In this document: piece after piece, positions 9,102 to 17,382 of the stretch
How the letters are laid out: every line of letters begins with the position of its first letter
Position numbering within the stretch: the stretch's first letter is position 1
DNA from: Actinomycetota bacterium
Lineage (GTDB): Bacteria; Actinomycetota; Acidimicrobiia; Acidimicrobiales; JAJPHD01
DNA length: 55,665 nt
Assembly (NCBI GenBank): GCA_021325455.1
Contig: JAJPHD010000025.1
Location: forward strand, 1 to 55,665
Direction of reading: 5' to 3'
Position numbers and translations under genes: made by a program
The notes under the pieces: generated by a model
Databases searched by the model: none
Seen by the model: only the letters and a program-made list of their open reading frames with translations
Told to the model about the DNA's origin: nothing

Positions 9102-10841
9102 ATGCCCACGGACCCCCATGTTGCCCGCCCCCCCCTTCGCAGCTCGGCATGGTTCGGCATCGGGGGCAAGCTGGGCTTCCTCCACCGCTCCCACACCCGC
9201 TCCCAGGGCTTCACCCCCGAGGTCTTCGACGGGCGCCCGGTCGTCGGCATCGCCAACTCGTGGTCCGAGCTCACCCCGTGCAATGCCCACCTGAGGGAGC
9301 TGGCCGAAGCGGTCAAAAGGGGCGTGTGGCAGGCGGGCGGGTTCCCCCTCGAGTTCCCCACCATGTCGCTCGGCGAGACCCTGATGCGCCCCACGACCAT
9401 GCTGTACCGCAACCTCATGGCCATGGAGGTGGAGGAGTCCCTGAGGGCCAACCCCCTTGACGGGGTGGTCCTCCTGGCCGGGTGTGACAAGACCACGCCG
9501 GCCCAGCTGATGGGGGCAACCAGCGTGGACCTGCCGGCGGTCATGGTCACCGGAGGCCCCATGCTGACGGGCCGCTTCCGGGGCCAGCCCGTGGGCTCGG
9601 GGACCGACGTCTGGCGCTTCAGCGAGGAGGTGCGGGCCGGGATGATGGCCCCCGAGGAGTTCCTCGAGGCCGAGGCCTGCCTGTCCCGCTCCCATGGCCA
9701 CTGCATGACGATGGGGACCGCCTCCACCATGGCCTGCCTCACCGAGGCCCTGGGCCTGGCGCTGCCGGGCTCGGCTGCCCTGCCCGCCCCCGATGCCGGC
9801 CGGCTGCGGACCGCCCAGCTCGCCGGCCAGCGCCTGGTGGCCATGGTCGGGGAGGGGCTCAGGCCCTCCTCGGTGCTCACCCGGGCCGCTTTCGAGAACG
9901 CGGTGCGGGTCAACGCCGCCATCGGGGGCTCCACCAACGCCGTGGTGCACCTGCTGGCCCTGGCGGGGAGAGCCGGCGTGGACCTCACCCTGGACGACGT
10001 GGACCGCCTGGGAGCGGCCGTCCCCACCCTGGTGGACCTCAAGCCCTCGGGGCGCTTCCTGATGGAGGACTTCGCCTACGCCGGCGGGCTCCCCGCCGTG
10101 ATGGCCGAGATCGCTGACCTGCTGCACCTGGACGCCCTCACCGTCACGGGCCGGACCGTGGGCGAGAACCTGGAGCGAGCCGAGTGCTTCAACCGGGAGG
10201 TGATCCGTTCCCGGGACGAGCCCCTGCTCCCACCGGGGAACGCCACGGTCGTGCTGCGGGGCAACCTGGCCCCCGACGGGGCCGTCCTCAAGGCGTCGGC
10301 GGCCTCGCCGGAGCTGCGCTCCCACCGGGGAAGGGCCCTCGTGTTCGACTCCATCGAGTCCTACGACGAGGCGGCCGACGACCCGTCCCTGGAGGTGGGG
10401 CCGAGCGACGTCCTGGTCGTTCGCTACGCCGGGCCCCGCGGCTACCCGGGGATGCCCGAGGTGGGCAACCTGGCCCTCCCGAGGAAGCTGCTGGCCCAGG
10501 GGGTGACGGACATGGTGCGCATCTCCGACGCCCGCATGAGCGGCACCTCCTACGGGACCGTGGCGCTGCACACCGCCCCGGAGGCGGCGGTGGGTGGCCC
10601 CTTGGCCCTGCTGGAGACGGGGGACGTCGTCCGCCTGGACGTCGAGGGCCGCCGCTTGGACATGGAGGTGGACGAGGCGACCCTGGCCCGCCGGCGGGCA
10701 GCGTGGACCCCGCCCCCCCGGGCCGCCGAGGGGGGCTGGGTGGGGCTGTACCTCGACCACGTGCTCCAGGCCGACCGGGGTGCGGACCTGGACTTCCTGG
10801 TCGGGGCCCGGGGCAACGGGGTGCCTCGCCGCTCCTTCTAG
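9102..10841 (+). CDS. IlvD/Edd-family dehydratase, probably sugar-acid (pentonate) type
   Basis: This 579-aa Fe-S dehydratase removes water from a 2,3-dihydroxy acid. The three cluster cysteines appear in TPCNAHL, AGCDKTTP and HCMTMGTAST; the C-terminal RMSGTSYG block with the catalytic-type Ser is present. The N-terminal GIGGKLGFLHRSHTRSQG resembles arabonate/xylonate dehydratases more than the IlvD of valine synthesis, so I favour a sugar acid as substrate. ATG 9102 was chosen over the long upstream frame because the extension is low-complexity; AAGGG lies 5 nt upstream and a TAACGT box 10 nt upstream. Dihydroxy-acid dehydratase remains an alternative. Confidence 0.85.
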   Translation: MPTDPHVARPPLRSSAWFGIGGKLGFLHRSHTRSQGFTPEVFDGRPVVGIANSWSELTPCNAHLRELAEAVKRGVWQAGGFPLEFPTMSLGETLMRPTTMLYRNLMAMEVEESLRANPLDGVVLLAGCDKTTPAQLMGATSVDLPAVMVTGGPMLTGRFRGQPVGSGTDVWRFSEEVRAGMMAPEEFLEAEACLSRSHGHCMTMGTASTMACLTEALGLALPGSAALPAPDAGRLRTAQLAGQRLVAMVGEGLRPSSVLTRAAFENAVRVNAAIGGSTNAVVHLLALAGRAGVDLTLDDVDRLGAAVPTLVDLKPSGRFLMEDFAYAGGLPAVMAEIADLLHLDALTVTGRTVGENLERAECFNREVIRSRDEPLLPPGNATVVLRGNLAPDGAVLKASAASPELRSHRGRALVFDSIESYDEAADDPSLEVGPSDVLVVRYAGPRGYPGMPEVGNLALPRKLLAQGVTDMVRISDARMSGTSYGTVALHTAPEAAVGGPLALLETGDVVRLDVEGRRLDMEVDEATLARRRAAWTPPPRAAEGGWVGLYLDHVLQADRGADLDFLVGARGNGVPRRSF

Positions 10842-10929
10842 GCGCCCCGGCCCCCACACGCCCTAAGCCGGCCCGGCTCCCACACGCCGCCGGGTGCCCC
10901 TCCCACCCGCCGCCGGGTGCCCCTCCCAC
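10838..10929 (+). repeat. Stop-spanning tandem duplication plus 23-bp tandem repeat after the dehydratase
   Basis: The last bases of the dehydratase gene (10838-10862, including its TAG) are repeated with few changes at 10863-10888, where TAG has become TAA. A second short tandem follows: a 22-bp CGCCGCCGGGTGCCCCTCCCAC block at 10885 recurs exactly at 10908. The run ends near the convergent cupin gene. Confidence 0.75.
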
Positions 10930-10958
10930 CGGCCGGCGGCCTCGCCTGGCAGGGCCGG

Positions 10959-11306
10959 TCAGGCGCCGGCTTGCAGGTGGGCCTCGGCGCACTCCACCCC
11001 GGAAGGCCCCACGGTAGCGGCATGGCCGACCCCGGGGTCCAGGACCATGCGGTCGCCGGGGTTGAGCGGGATGTCTCCCGAGTCGGTGTGGAACACGATC
11101 GAGCCCGACAGGCAGCACAGCACCTTGCGGTAGGGATGCTCGTGCCAGGCGTAGCGGTCCCCGGGAGCGTTGCCCCAGCGGTATGGGGACAGCCCCTCGG
11201 CCCGCAGGCCTTGGACCAGTTCCTCCGGCCCCTGCCCTGAGCCCCAGCCCTCCTGCACGCTCACCCCGGCTCCCATGAGCCCCAGCATGGGCCAAACTGG
11301 CGGCAT
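10959..11306 (-). CDS. Small cupin-domain protein
   Basis: This protein of up to 115 aa has a single cupin fold. Motif 1 is visible as DRYAWHEHPYRKVLCCLSG (metal-ligand type HxH, with Lys where the motif usually has Glu) and motif 2 as PGDRMVLDPGVGH. It could be a sugar-binding or small-molecule-responsive protein; no function can be assigned. ATG codons at residues 1, 7 and 11 are all possible starts, because none has a clear RBS. It is divergent from the MocA-like gene with only 24 nt between them, and convergent with the dehydratase. Confidence 0.75.
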   Translation of the reverse strand: MPPVWPMLGLMGAGVSVQEGWGSGQGPEELVQGLRAEGLSPYRWGNAPGDRYAWHEHPYRKVLCCLSGSIVFHTDSGDIPLNPGDRMVLDPGVGHAATVGPSGVECAEAHLQAGA

Positions 11307-11330
11307 GGAGCCAGCAGCCGGAGGGGCCCG

Positions 11331-11891
11331 GTGACCATGGCCGCCGTGGTCCTGGCGGCGGGCGGCTCCCGGCGCTTCGCCGGCGAGGGGCCCAAGCTGA
11401 CGGCGCCCTTTCGTGGGCGCCCTCTGGTCACGTGGGCCGTGGAAGCTGCCCTGGGGGCGGAACTAAATGAGGTCGTGGTGGTCACGGGCGCCGTTGACCT
11501 GGAACCCCTGCTGCCCGCCGCCGTCACCCTCCTCCACAACCCGGCCTGGGCTTCCGGGCAGGGCGGGTCGCTGGGAGTGGCCCTGGACTGGTGCCGGCGC
11601 CAGGGCCACGAGGCGGCGGTGGTGGGCCTGGCCGATCAGCCCCTGGTCCCGGCGGAGGCCTGGAAGGCGGTGGCCGGGGCCCCGCCGGCTCCCGTCGTGG
11701 TGGCCACCTACGATGGGAGGAGGCGGAACCCGGTCCGGTTGGACCGCTCGGTATGGCCCCTGCTATCCCTCGACGGGGACGAAGGGGCTCGCTCCCTGAT
11801 GAGGGGGAGGCCGGACCTGGTGGCCGAAGTAGCCTGCCAGGGCAACCCCATGGACATCGACACGGTGGAGGACCTGCAGGCGTGGAGCTGA
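11331..11891 (+). CDS. MocA/MobA-like molybdenum cofactor nucleotidyltransferase
   Basis: This 186-aa NTP-transferase has the N-terminal VVLAAGGSRRF(A)GEGPK nucleotide-binding loop, an NPAWASGQGGSL block and GLADQPLVP. These match the MocA branch, which cytidylates molybdopterin to make the MCD cofactor used by CO/xanthine dehydrogenases; MobA is the guanylyl counterpart. The setting next to CoxG and a cox-like operon favours MocA. GGAGGGG at 11320-11326 could serve GTG 11331 (4 nt) or, better, ATG 11337 (10 nt). It overlaps the next gene by 10 nt. Confidence 0.85.
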   Translation: MTMAAVVLAAGGSRRFAGEGPKLTAPFRGRPLVTWAVEAALGAELNEVVVVTGAVDLEPLLPAAVTLLHNPAWASGQGGSLGVALDWCRRQGHEAAVVGLADQPLVPAEAWKAVAGAPPAPVVVATYDGRRRNPVRLDRSVWPLLSLDGDEGARSLMRGRPDLVAEVACQGNPMDIDTVEDLQAWS

Positions 11892-12706
11892 CCAACGAGT
11901 TCAAAGTGAGCGTGCCGGTGGAGCAGGCCTGGGCCATCCTCACCGACGTGGAGCGGATCGCCCCCTGCATGCCCGGAGCGGAGCTGCGGGAGGTAGAGGG
12001 CGACGAGTACCGGGGGGTGGTGAAGGTGAAGGTGGGGCCCATCACCGCCGAGTACCGGGGGAAGGCCAGGTTCCTGGAGCAGGACGAGGAGGCCCACCGG
12101 GCCGTGCTGAGGGCCGAGGGCCGGGAGACGCGGGGTCAGGGCAACGCCAACGCCACCATCACCGCCACCCTCGAGCCCGAAGGGGACGGGACCAGGGCCT
12201 CGGTCGTGACCGACCTCGCCATCACCGGGCGGGTGGCCCAGTTCGGTAGGGGAGTCCTGGCCGACGTCTCGAGCAAGCTGCTCACCCAGTTCGTGCAGTG
12301 CCTGGAGACCACCGTCCTGGCCGGCGAGGGCGCCCCTGGCAGCCAGGAGGCGGCCGCCGCGGCCGCCGCCGACGGCAGCAGCGAGGCCGTCGGCTCCACC
12401 GACAGCGCTGCCGACGGCACAGCCGGGGGCGGCGCCCCCGAGCCGTCCCCGATTGGAGGGGGGGCACCGGCCGCCGCGACCGGCCCCACCCCTTCGGCGG
12501 TGGGTGGAGGAGCTCCCGCCGTGGGTGGAGGAGCTCCCGCCGCCGGCGGGGTGCGCACCATCGAGTCCCGCCAGGCGGAGCCCGTGGACCTGGTGGGGGT
12601 GGCGGGCGGCTCCGTGCTGCGCCGGCTCGGCCCCGTAGCCGGGGGGCTGGGGGCAGTGGTGGCCCTGCTGGCCGCCCTGGTCTTCTGGCGCCGCCGGCGG
12701 CGGTGA
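11882..12706 (+). CDS. coxG: CoxG-like SRPBCC protein with C-terminal membrane anchor
   Basis: This 274-aa protein starts with the CoxG signature ELTNEFKVSVPVEQAWAILTDVERIAPCMPGA, followed by an SRPBCC ligand-binding fold to about residue 145. A long Ala/Gly/Pro linker follows, and then one transmembrane helix (about 247-267) with an Arg-rich cytoplasmic end. Known CoxG proteins tether CO dehydrogenase to the membrane and may hand electrons to quinone; that role is inferred here. GTG 11882 lies inside the end of the MocA gene. An exact 21-bp tandem repeat (12500-12541) encodes part of the linker. Confidence 0.88.
   Translation: MELTNEFKVSVPVEQAWAILTDVERIAPCMPGAELREVEGDEYRGVVKVKVGPITAEYRGKARFLEQDEEAHRAVLRAEGRETRGQGNANATITATLEPEGDGTRASVVTDLAITGRVAQFGRGVLADVSSKLLTQFVQCLETTVLAGEGAPGSQEAAAAAAADGSSEAVGSTDSAADGTAGGGAPEPSPIGGGAPAAATGPTPSAVGGGAPAVGGGAPAAGGVRTIESRQAEPVDLVGVAGGSVLRRLGPVAGGLGAVVALLAALVFWRRRRR
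12500..12541 (+). repeat. 2x21-bp tandem repeat inside the CoxG linker
   Basis: Two exact 21-bp units encode a repeated VGGGAPA heptapeptide in the disordered linker of the CoxG-like protein. It is a length-variable spacer between the folded domain and the membrane anchor. Confidence 0.85.
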
Positions 12707-14073
12707 CGGGGCCCTCCGAGCGCGACAGGGAGCAGGTCGCAGCCCTCCTGGGTCGCCAGCCCCGGGGGGCCTTCGAGGTGGTGGTGCGGGGGGCCGGGGG
12801 CAGGCCGGTGGTGGTGCGCAACGAGCCCTTCGAGTTCGACGGGCGGCCCATGCCGACCCGCTGGTGGTTGGTGGGCAAGGAGCTGCGGGAGGCGGTGAGC
12901 AGGCTCGAGGCGGGGGGCGGGGTCAAGGCGGCGGAGGCCGCCGTCGACCCCGCCCGGTTGGCGGCCGCCCACGAGCGGTACCGCCAGGAGCGGGATGCGG
13001 CCATCCCGCCGGGCCACTCCGGGCCCCGGCCACAGGGCGGGGTCGGGGGGGCCCGGCGCGGGGTCAAGTGCCTGCACGCCCACCTGGCCTGGTTCCTGGC
13101 CGGCGGGGACGACCCGGTGGGCCGCTGGGTGGCTGAGCGCCTGGGCCTGCCTGCTGCCGTGGCTGCCGTGGACTGCGGGACCAACTCCACCCGCCTTCTC
13201 GTGGCGGGAGCGGGCGGAGCCCCGCTGCGCCGGCTTATGCGGATCACCCGGCTGGGCCAGGGCGTGGACGCCACCGGCCGCCTCGACCTCGAGGCGGTGG
13301 AGCGGACCCTCGCCGTGCTGGCCGAGTACCGCGAGGAGATGGACCGCCTGGGGGTGGGCCCGGTCAGGGCGTCGGCCACGTCGGCGGTGCGCGATGCGGC
13401 CAATCGGGACGATTTCCTGGACGGGGCGGAGAAGGTGGTGGGCACCCGCCCCGAGCTGCTGAGCGGGGAGGAGGAGGGGCGGCTCTCCTACGCCGGGGCC
13501 ACTGCCGACCTGGACCCCGCGGCCGGCCCGTACCTGGTGGTGGACATAGGAGGGGGCTCGACCGAGCTCGTGGCCGGGCCCGGAGGGGGAGCCGAGCCCG
13601 AGGGGGTGGTGTCCATAGACGTGGGCTGCGTGCGGGTGACCGAGCGGTTCCTGCACCACGACCCCCCAACGGAGGAGGAGGTGGCGGCGGCCCGCCGGGC
13701 GGTGGGGGAAGCCCTGGACCGGGCGGTGGCCGCCGTGCCCGCCGCCCGGGGGGCCCGGGTGCTGGTGGGGCTGGCCGGCACGGTCACCACGCTGGCGGCG
13801 CTGGACCAGGGCCTGGAGAGCTACGACCGGGACCGGGTCCACCACTACGTCCTCGACCGGGGCAGGGTGGAGGAGCTGGCCTCGGTGCTGCTGGGGGAGC
13901 CCGCCGCGGCCCGCTCGGCCCGGGCCGGGGTGGAGGCGGGCCGGGCCGACGTCATCGCCGGCGGGGCGCTCGTGCTGGCGGTGGTGATGGAGCGCCTGGG
14001 GATCGACCGCTGCCTGGTGTCGGAGGCCGACATCCTGGACGGGATGGTGGCTTCGCTGCGGGGACTGCCCTAG
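12703..14073 (+). CDS. DUF501 - Ppx/GppA phosphatase fusion protein
   Basis: This 456-aa protein joins two domains that are normally separate neighbouring genes in actinobacteria. Residues 1 to about 145 are DUF501 (NEPFEFDGRPMPTRWWLVGKELR; RGVKCLHAHLAWFLAGGDDPVGRWV). Residues about 152-456 are exopolyphosphatase/pppGpp phosphatase (AAVDCGTNSTRLLVA phosphate-binding loop, VVDIGGGSTELV, GLAGTVTTLAA). No stop codon separates them. GTG codons at the junction (near 13159) could allow a second, shorter Ppx product. The gene overlaps coxG (GTGA) and the next gene by 1 nt. Expected role: polyphosphate or (p)ppGpp metabolism. Confidence 0.88.
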   Translation: MTGPSERDREQVAALLGRQPRGAFEVVVRGAGGRPVVVRNEPFEFDGRPMPTRWWLVGKELREAVSRLEAGGGVKAAEAAVDPARLAAAHERYRQERDAAIPPGHSGPRPQGGVGGARRGVKCLHAHLAWFLAGGDDPVGRWVAERLGLPAAVAAVDCGTNSTRLLVAGAGGAPLRRLMRITRLGQGVDATGRLDLEAVERTLAVLAEYREEMDRLGVGPVRASATSAVRDAANRDDFLDGAEKVVGTRPELLSGEEEGRLSYAGATADLDPAAGPYLVVDIGGGSTELVAGPGGGAEPEGVVSIDVGCVRVTERFLHHDPPTEEEVAAARRAVGEALDRAVAAVPAARGARVLVGLAGTVTTLAALDQGLESYDRDRVHHYVLDRGRVEELASVLLGEPAAARSARAGVEAGRADVIAGGALVLAVVMERLGIDRCLVSEADILDGMVASLRGLP

Positions 14074-14909
14074 TGGGGACCCCGGCCCTGCAGGTCGGCC
14101 TGTTGGCCGACCTGGACGGCTCCAGCCCGGTGCCGTGGCTGGCCCTCCGGGCGGCGCGCTCCGAGCTGCGTCGGCGCCTCCCCGGTGCCGACGTGAGGGC
14201 CTTCTCGGTCTCCCCGCGGGGCGGCGCCTGGGACGGGGGGGAGGCGGTGGAGGCTATTCCTGCCTGGGGGGAGGGCTGCCTGCCGCCCGGCCTCGACGCG
14301 GCCCTGGTCATGACGGCGGCCCGGGTCGAGCCGCCCTGCCCGGCCGTCCGCGCCGAGCCGGGGGACCTGGCCCGTCTGCTCCCCGAGGTCCTCGACCAGG
14401 CCGTGGTGGCCAAGCGGCGGGCCTGGCTGGAGCTCATGGGATGGTGGCCGGAGCCTCCGGTGGGCCCTGAGCTGCTCAGCCCCGAGGACTGGGTGGCGCT
14501 CGGCGCTCCCATCCCTGCCGACCCCGGGGCGGGAGAGCGGGCCCGGGCGGCGCTGGACGAGGTGGCCCGGCTGGTGGACGCCCGGGCGGCGGGTGAGTGG
14601 CAGGAGGGGGCGGGGAAGGGGCCATGCCATTTCGAGGAGCTGCAGGAGGCGGCTCGCCTGGAGCGGGAGAGGCGGCTGCTGGCTATGAGGCTGGTCCTGG
14701 CGGAGGTGGTGGACGACCTGGGGGGGAGGAAGGACCAGGCCGAGGCGGCACTGGCCAGGTGGCGCCGGGAGGTGTCCGAGGCCTGGGCGGCCCAGGATGC
14801 GGAGCTGGTGGCCCTGCGCGCCCGGGTGGGGGAGCTGCCTCCGGGCAGCGGGTTCCGGGAGGAGCTGGGACGGGCCCTGCGGTTCCTGCGGCGGCGGCTG
14901 GCCCGGTGA
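14073..14909 (+). CDS. Hypothetical protein with C-terminal coiled coil
   Basis: I do not recognise this 278-aa protein. The N-terminal third has an alpha/beta look (ALQVGLLADLDGSSPVPWLALRAA). The C-terminal third, from about residue 190, is rich in Glu, Arg, Leu and Ala with heptad-like spacing and probably forms a coiled coil. GTG 14073 shares one base with the previous stop, and the 3' end overlaps the glycosyltransferase start by 4 nt, so it is made together with that enzyme and may be a partner in the same glycan pathway. That is inference from position only. Confidence 0.6.
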   Translation: MGTPALQVGLLADLDGSSPVPWLALRAARSELRRRLPGADVRAFSVSPRGGAWDGGEAVEAIPAWGEGCLPPGLDAALVMTAARVEPPCPAVRAEPGDLARLLPEVLDQAVVAKRRAWLELMGWWPEPPVGPELLSPEDWVALGAPIPADPGAGERARAALDEVARLVDARAAGEWQEGAGKGPCHFEELQEAARLERERRLLAMRLVLAEVVDDLGGRKDQAEAALARWRREVSEAWAAQDAELVALRARVGELPPGSGFREELGRALRFLRRRLAR

Positions 14910-16471
14910 GCCCGGTGCAGGTGCCGACGGTGGGGGAGCCGACCGTATCCGTGGTCATGCTCACCTACGGGGGCAGGGAGTGGGTGGAGGCTTCCCTACG
15001 GGCTCTGGTGGACTCCACCCCGCCCGTCTACGAGCTGGTCGTGGTGGACAACGCCTCTCCCGACGGGACGGGGGAGTGGCTGGCCCGCAACCTGCAGGGA
15101 GCCCAGCTGGTCCGGAACGCCTCCAACGTCGGGTTCGGTCCGGGTGTGAACCAGGCCGCCCTCCTGGCCCGGGCCCCCTACCTGTGCCTGCTCAACAGCG
15201 ACGCCCTGGTCACCCCGGGGTGGCTGGCCGCCATGGTGGCCTGCCTGGAGGGGGCGGAGGGGTGCGGGGCCGTGGTGCCCATGCTGTTGAACCTGGACGG
15301 GACCCTGCAGGAGGCGGGCGCCGTGGTGGGCAGGGAGGGGACCACCATGTCGATCGGCTGGCGGGACGACCCCAGCCGGCCCTGGTACTGCTTCCCCCGC
15401 TACGTCCCCTACGGCAGCGGCGCCTGCCTGGTGGTGCGCCGCTCGGACTTCCTCGCCCTCGGGGGCTTCGACCCTGCCTACGGGAAGGGCTACTTCGAGG
15501 ACGTGGACCTGTGCTTCCAGATGGCCCAGGCGGGCCTGCGGGTGGCCTACGAGCCCCGTGCCGTGGTGCGCCATGTACGGGGGGCCTCCAGCAGCGCCGG
15601 CCTCGTGGCCAGGCTGAGGGAGGCGAACAGGGAGGAGTTCTGCAGGAGGTGGGGGGCCGAGTTGGCCCGCCTCCCCTCCCTCGTCGACCTGCCCCGCCAC
15701 CCCTACCGGGCCATCGCCGCCCGTGATGCCGGGACGCCCGACAGGGTGCTCGTTGTGACCGATCGTCTTCCGAGGCAGCGCCAGGGGAGCCGCGCCGGGG
15801 ACCTGGCCTTTGGCCTTGCGGGGGTGGCGGGGCAGGCCAGGATCACCATGGTGGGCCTCGAGGACCTGGGGCCTGCGGAGGAGGCCTCGTGGCTGCTCGA
15901 TGCCGGGGTGGAGCTGATCTGGGGCGTGGGTGACTGGGAGGACTGGATGGGCCGCCACCTGTGCCATTTCGGGGTGGCGGTGGTGGTGGCGGCCCCGGGC
16001 CAGGGCGCCGGGCCCCCCGAAGCCGCCGGGACCCCCGAAGCCCCCGGGCCCCCCGGAGGCGCCGGGACCCCCGAAGGCGCCGCCGGCGCCGGGGCGGCGG
16101 GGGCCGGCTTCCGCAGCGCCGGCGGGGATGACCCGGTGATGCGGCGGGCTTCCTCCCTTCTGGAGCGGTACCAGCCGCAGGCGGCGGTGGTGCTGGACCT
16201 CCCCAGCCCCGAGGCGCTGGCCCGTGTGCCCAGCTCTCTGCTGGCCCGGGCGGAGGAGCTGTGGTGCCCTTCACCACCGGCGCAGGAGGCTGCCGGCGGC
16301 CTCAGGGTGTCGGCCGTGGGGCCGGCGTCTCCAGAGGGGATGGACCGGGCCCTGGCGGCGGCCTTGGCCCGCCTGGGCGTCGTGCCCACGGGGCCGGCGG
16401 GTTGGCCCCGCCGGGGAGCGGTGCCGGCAGGGTGGCCGGAGGAGCGCGGCCCGCGAACGGCCCCCGGGTGA
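14906..16471 (+). CDS. Family 2 glycosyltransferase with C-terminal GT4-like region
   Basis: This 521-aa protein begins with a GT-A fold: SVVMLTYGGREWVEASLRAL, VVVDNASPDGTGEWL, NVGFGPGVNQA, LLNSDALVTPGW (the DxD-type nucleotide-sugar site) and GYFEDVDLCFQMAQAG. It resembles rhamnosyl/mannosyl transferases of surface-glycan loci. After about residue 270 comes a second alpha/beta domain (RVLVVTDRLPRQRQGSRAGD) that looks like the N-terminal half of a GT4 enzyme, broken by a Pro/Ala/Gly repeat linker (about 370-405). GTG 14906 overlaps the preceding gene by 4 nt. The sugar and acceptor are unknown. Confidence 0.82.
   Translation: MSPVQVPTVGEPTVSVVMLTYGGREWVEASLRALVDSTPPVYELVVVDNASPDGTGEWLARNLQGAQLVRNASNVGFGPGVNQAALLARAPYLCLLNSDALVTPGWLAAMVACLEGAEGCGAVVPMLLNLDGTLQEAGAVVGREGTTMSIGWRDDPSRPWYCFPRYVPYGSGACLVVRRSDFLALGGFDPAYGKGYFEDVDLCFQMAQAGLRVAYEPRAVVRHVRGASSSAGLVARLREANREEFCRRWGAELARLPSLVDLPRHPYRAIAARDAGTPDRVLVVTDRLPRQRQGSRAGDLAFGLAGVAGQARITMVGLEDLGPAEEASWLLDAGVELIWGVGDWEDWMGRHLCHFGVAVVVAAPGQGAGPPEAAGTPEAPGPPGGAGTPEGAAGAGAAGAGFRSAGGDDPVMRRASSLLERYQPQAAVVLDLPSPEALARVPSSLLARAEELWCPSPPAQEAAGGLRVSAVGPASPEGMDRALAAALARLGVVPTGPAGWPRRGAVPAGWPEERGPRTAPG
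16011..16110 (+). repeat. Pro/Glu/Gly-coding repeat tract in the glycosyltransferase
   Basis: Degenerate repeats of a GGGxCCCCCGAAGCC-like unit encode alternating PPEA, TPEA and TPEG peptides in the linker of the C-terminal domain. Confidence 0.65.
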
Positions 16472-17382
16472 CGTACGGTGGACCGGTGCTCTTCGTGGCG
16501 ACCTCTGATGGCATCCGCGGCCAGGATGGCAGCGCCGAGCTGGGTGGGCACCGGGTCCGGGCCCTGGCCACCGACGGGGGTGGCTGGTGGGCGATCGTGG
16601 ACGGCCACGAGGTCTACCGCCGACCTGACGGGGGCGCCTGGGCGCCGGCGGCCCGTTCCAGCGAGCCGCTGACCTGCCTGGCCCCCCTCGATGAGGGGGG
16701 CCTCCTGCTCGGTGCGGCCGGGGCCCGGCTGCACCTCTTCCGTGCCCCAGGCTCCCTGGATCCGGTCGAGTCCTTCGACCGGGCGCCGGGGCGGGAGGAG
16801 TGGTACACGCCCTGGGGGGGTCCGCCCGACACGCGCTCTCTGGCCGTGGCCGGGGACGGCACGCTCTACGTGAACGTGCACGTGGGAGGGATCCTCCGCT
16901 CGGCCGACCAGGCCCGCAGCTGGGCGGTGACCATCGACCTTCACGCTGACGTCCACCAGGTCGTCTGCCCCCGTCCCGGCCAGGCCCAGCTGGTCCTGGC
17001 CGCCTGTGCCGACGGCCTGGCCGTGAGCGAGGACGCCGGGAGCACCTGGGTGCTCCGGGAGGTGGGGCTCCGCCGGACGTACTGCCGGGCGGTAGCCGTC
17101 GCCGGCGACACCGTGCTGGTGTCGGCCTCGGACGGCCCAGGAGGGTCGCACGCCGCCGTCTACCGGGCCCCCTTGAAGGGCTGCGAGCGCTTCGAGCGCT
17201 GCCGGCGGGGGCTGCCCGAGTGGTTCGAGGGGAACATCGACACCGGATGGCTGGTGGGGACGGATGGCCTGGCGGCCTTCGTGGGCCCCGACGGCAGGCT
17301 TTACCGGTCAGAGGACGAGGGGGGCACCTGGGAGCAGGCCGGCGAGGACCTGGGGGAGCCGTCATGGTTGCTCGCGACGTGA
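16468..17382 (+). CDS. Asp-box (BNR/YCF48-like) beta-propeller protein
   Basis: This 304-aa protein has a predicted beta-propeller made of short repeats. Three Asp-box-like motifs are visible: SADQARSW, SEDAGSTW and SEDEGGTW. Such folds are found in sialidases, exo-alpha-sialidase-like lyases and photosystem assembly factors. No signal peptide is seen, and no catalytic residues can be pointed out. GTG 16468 overlaps the glycosyltransferase by 4 nt (a second GTG at 16486 is possible), and the next gene starts inside its 3' end. The operon suggests a role connected with glycan synthesis, but the function is not known. Confidence 0.75.
   Translation: MTYGGPVLFVATSDGIRGQDGSAELGGHRVRALATDGGGWWAIVDGHEVYRRPDGGAWAPAARSSEPLTCLAPLDEGGLLLGAAGARLHLFRAPGSLDPVESFDRAPGREEWYTPWGGPPDTRSLAVAGDGTLYVNVHVGGILRSADQARSWAVTIDLHADVHQVVCPRPGQAQLVLAACADGLAVSEDAGSTWVLREVGLRRTYCRAVAVAGDTVLVSASDGPGGSHAAVYRAPLKGCERFERCRRGLPEWFEGNIDTGWLVGTDGLAAFVGPDGRLYRSEDEGGTWEQAGEDLGEPSWLLAT

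Noticed and set aside
10288-11295. Long minus-strand ORF of 335 codons
   Set aside because: Arg/Pro/Gly-rich shadow of the dehydratase and cupin genes, with no domain.
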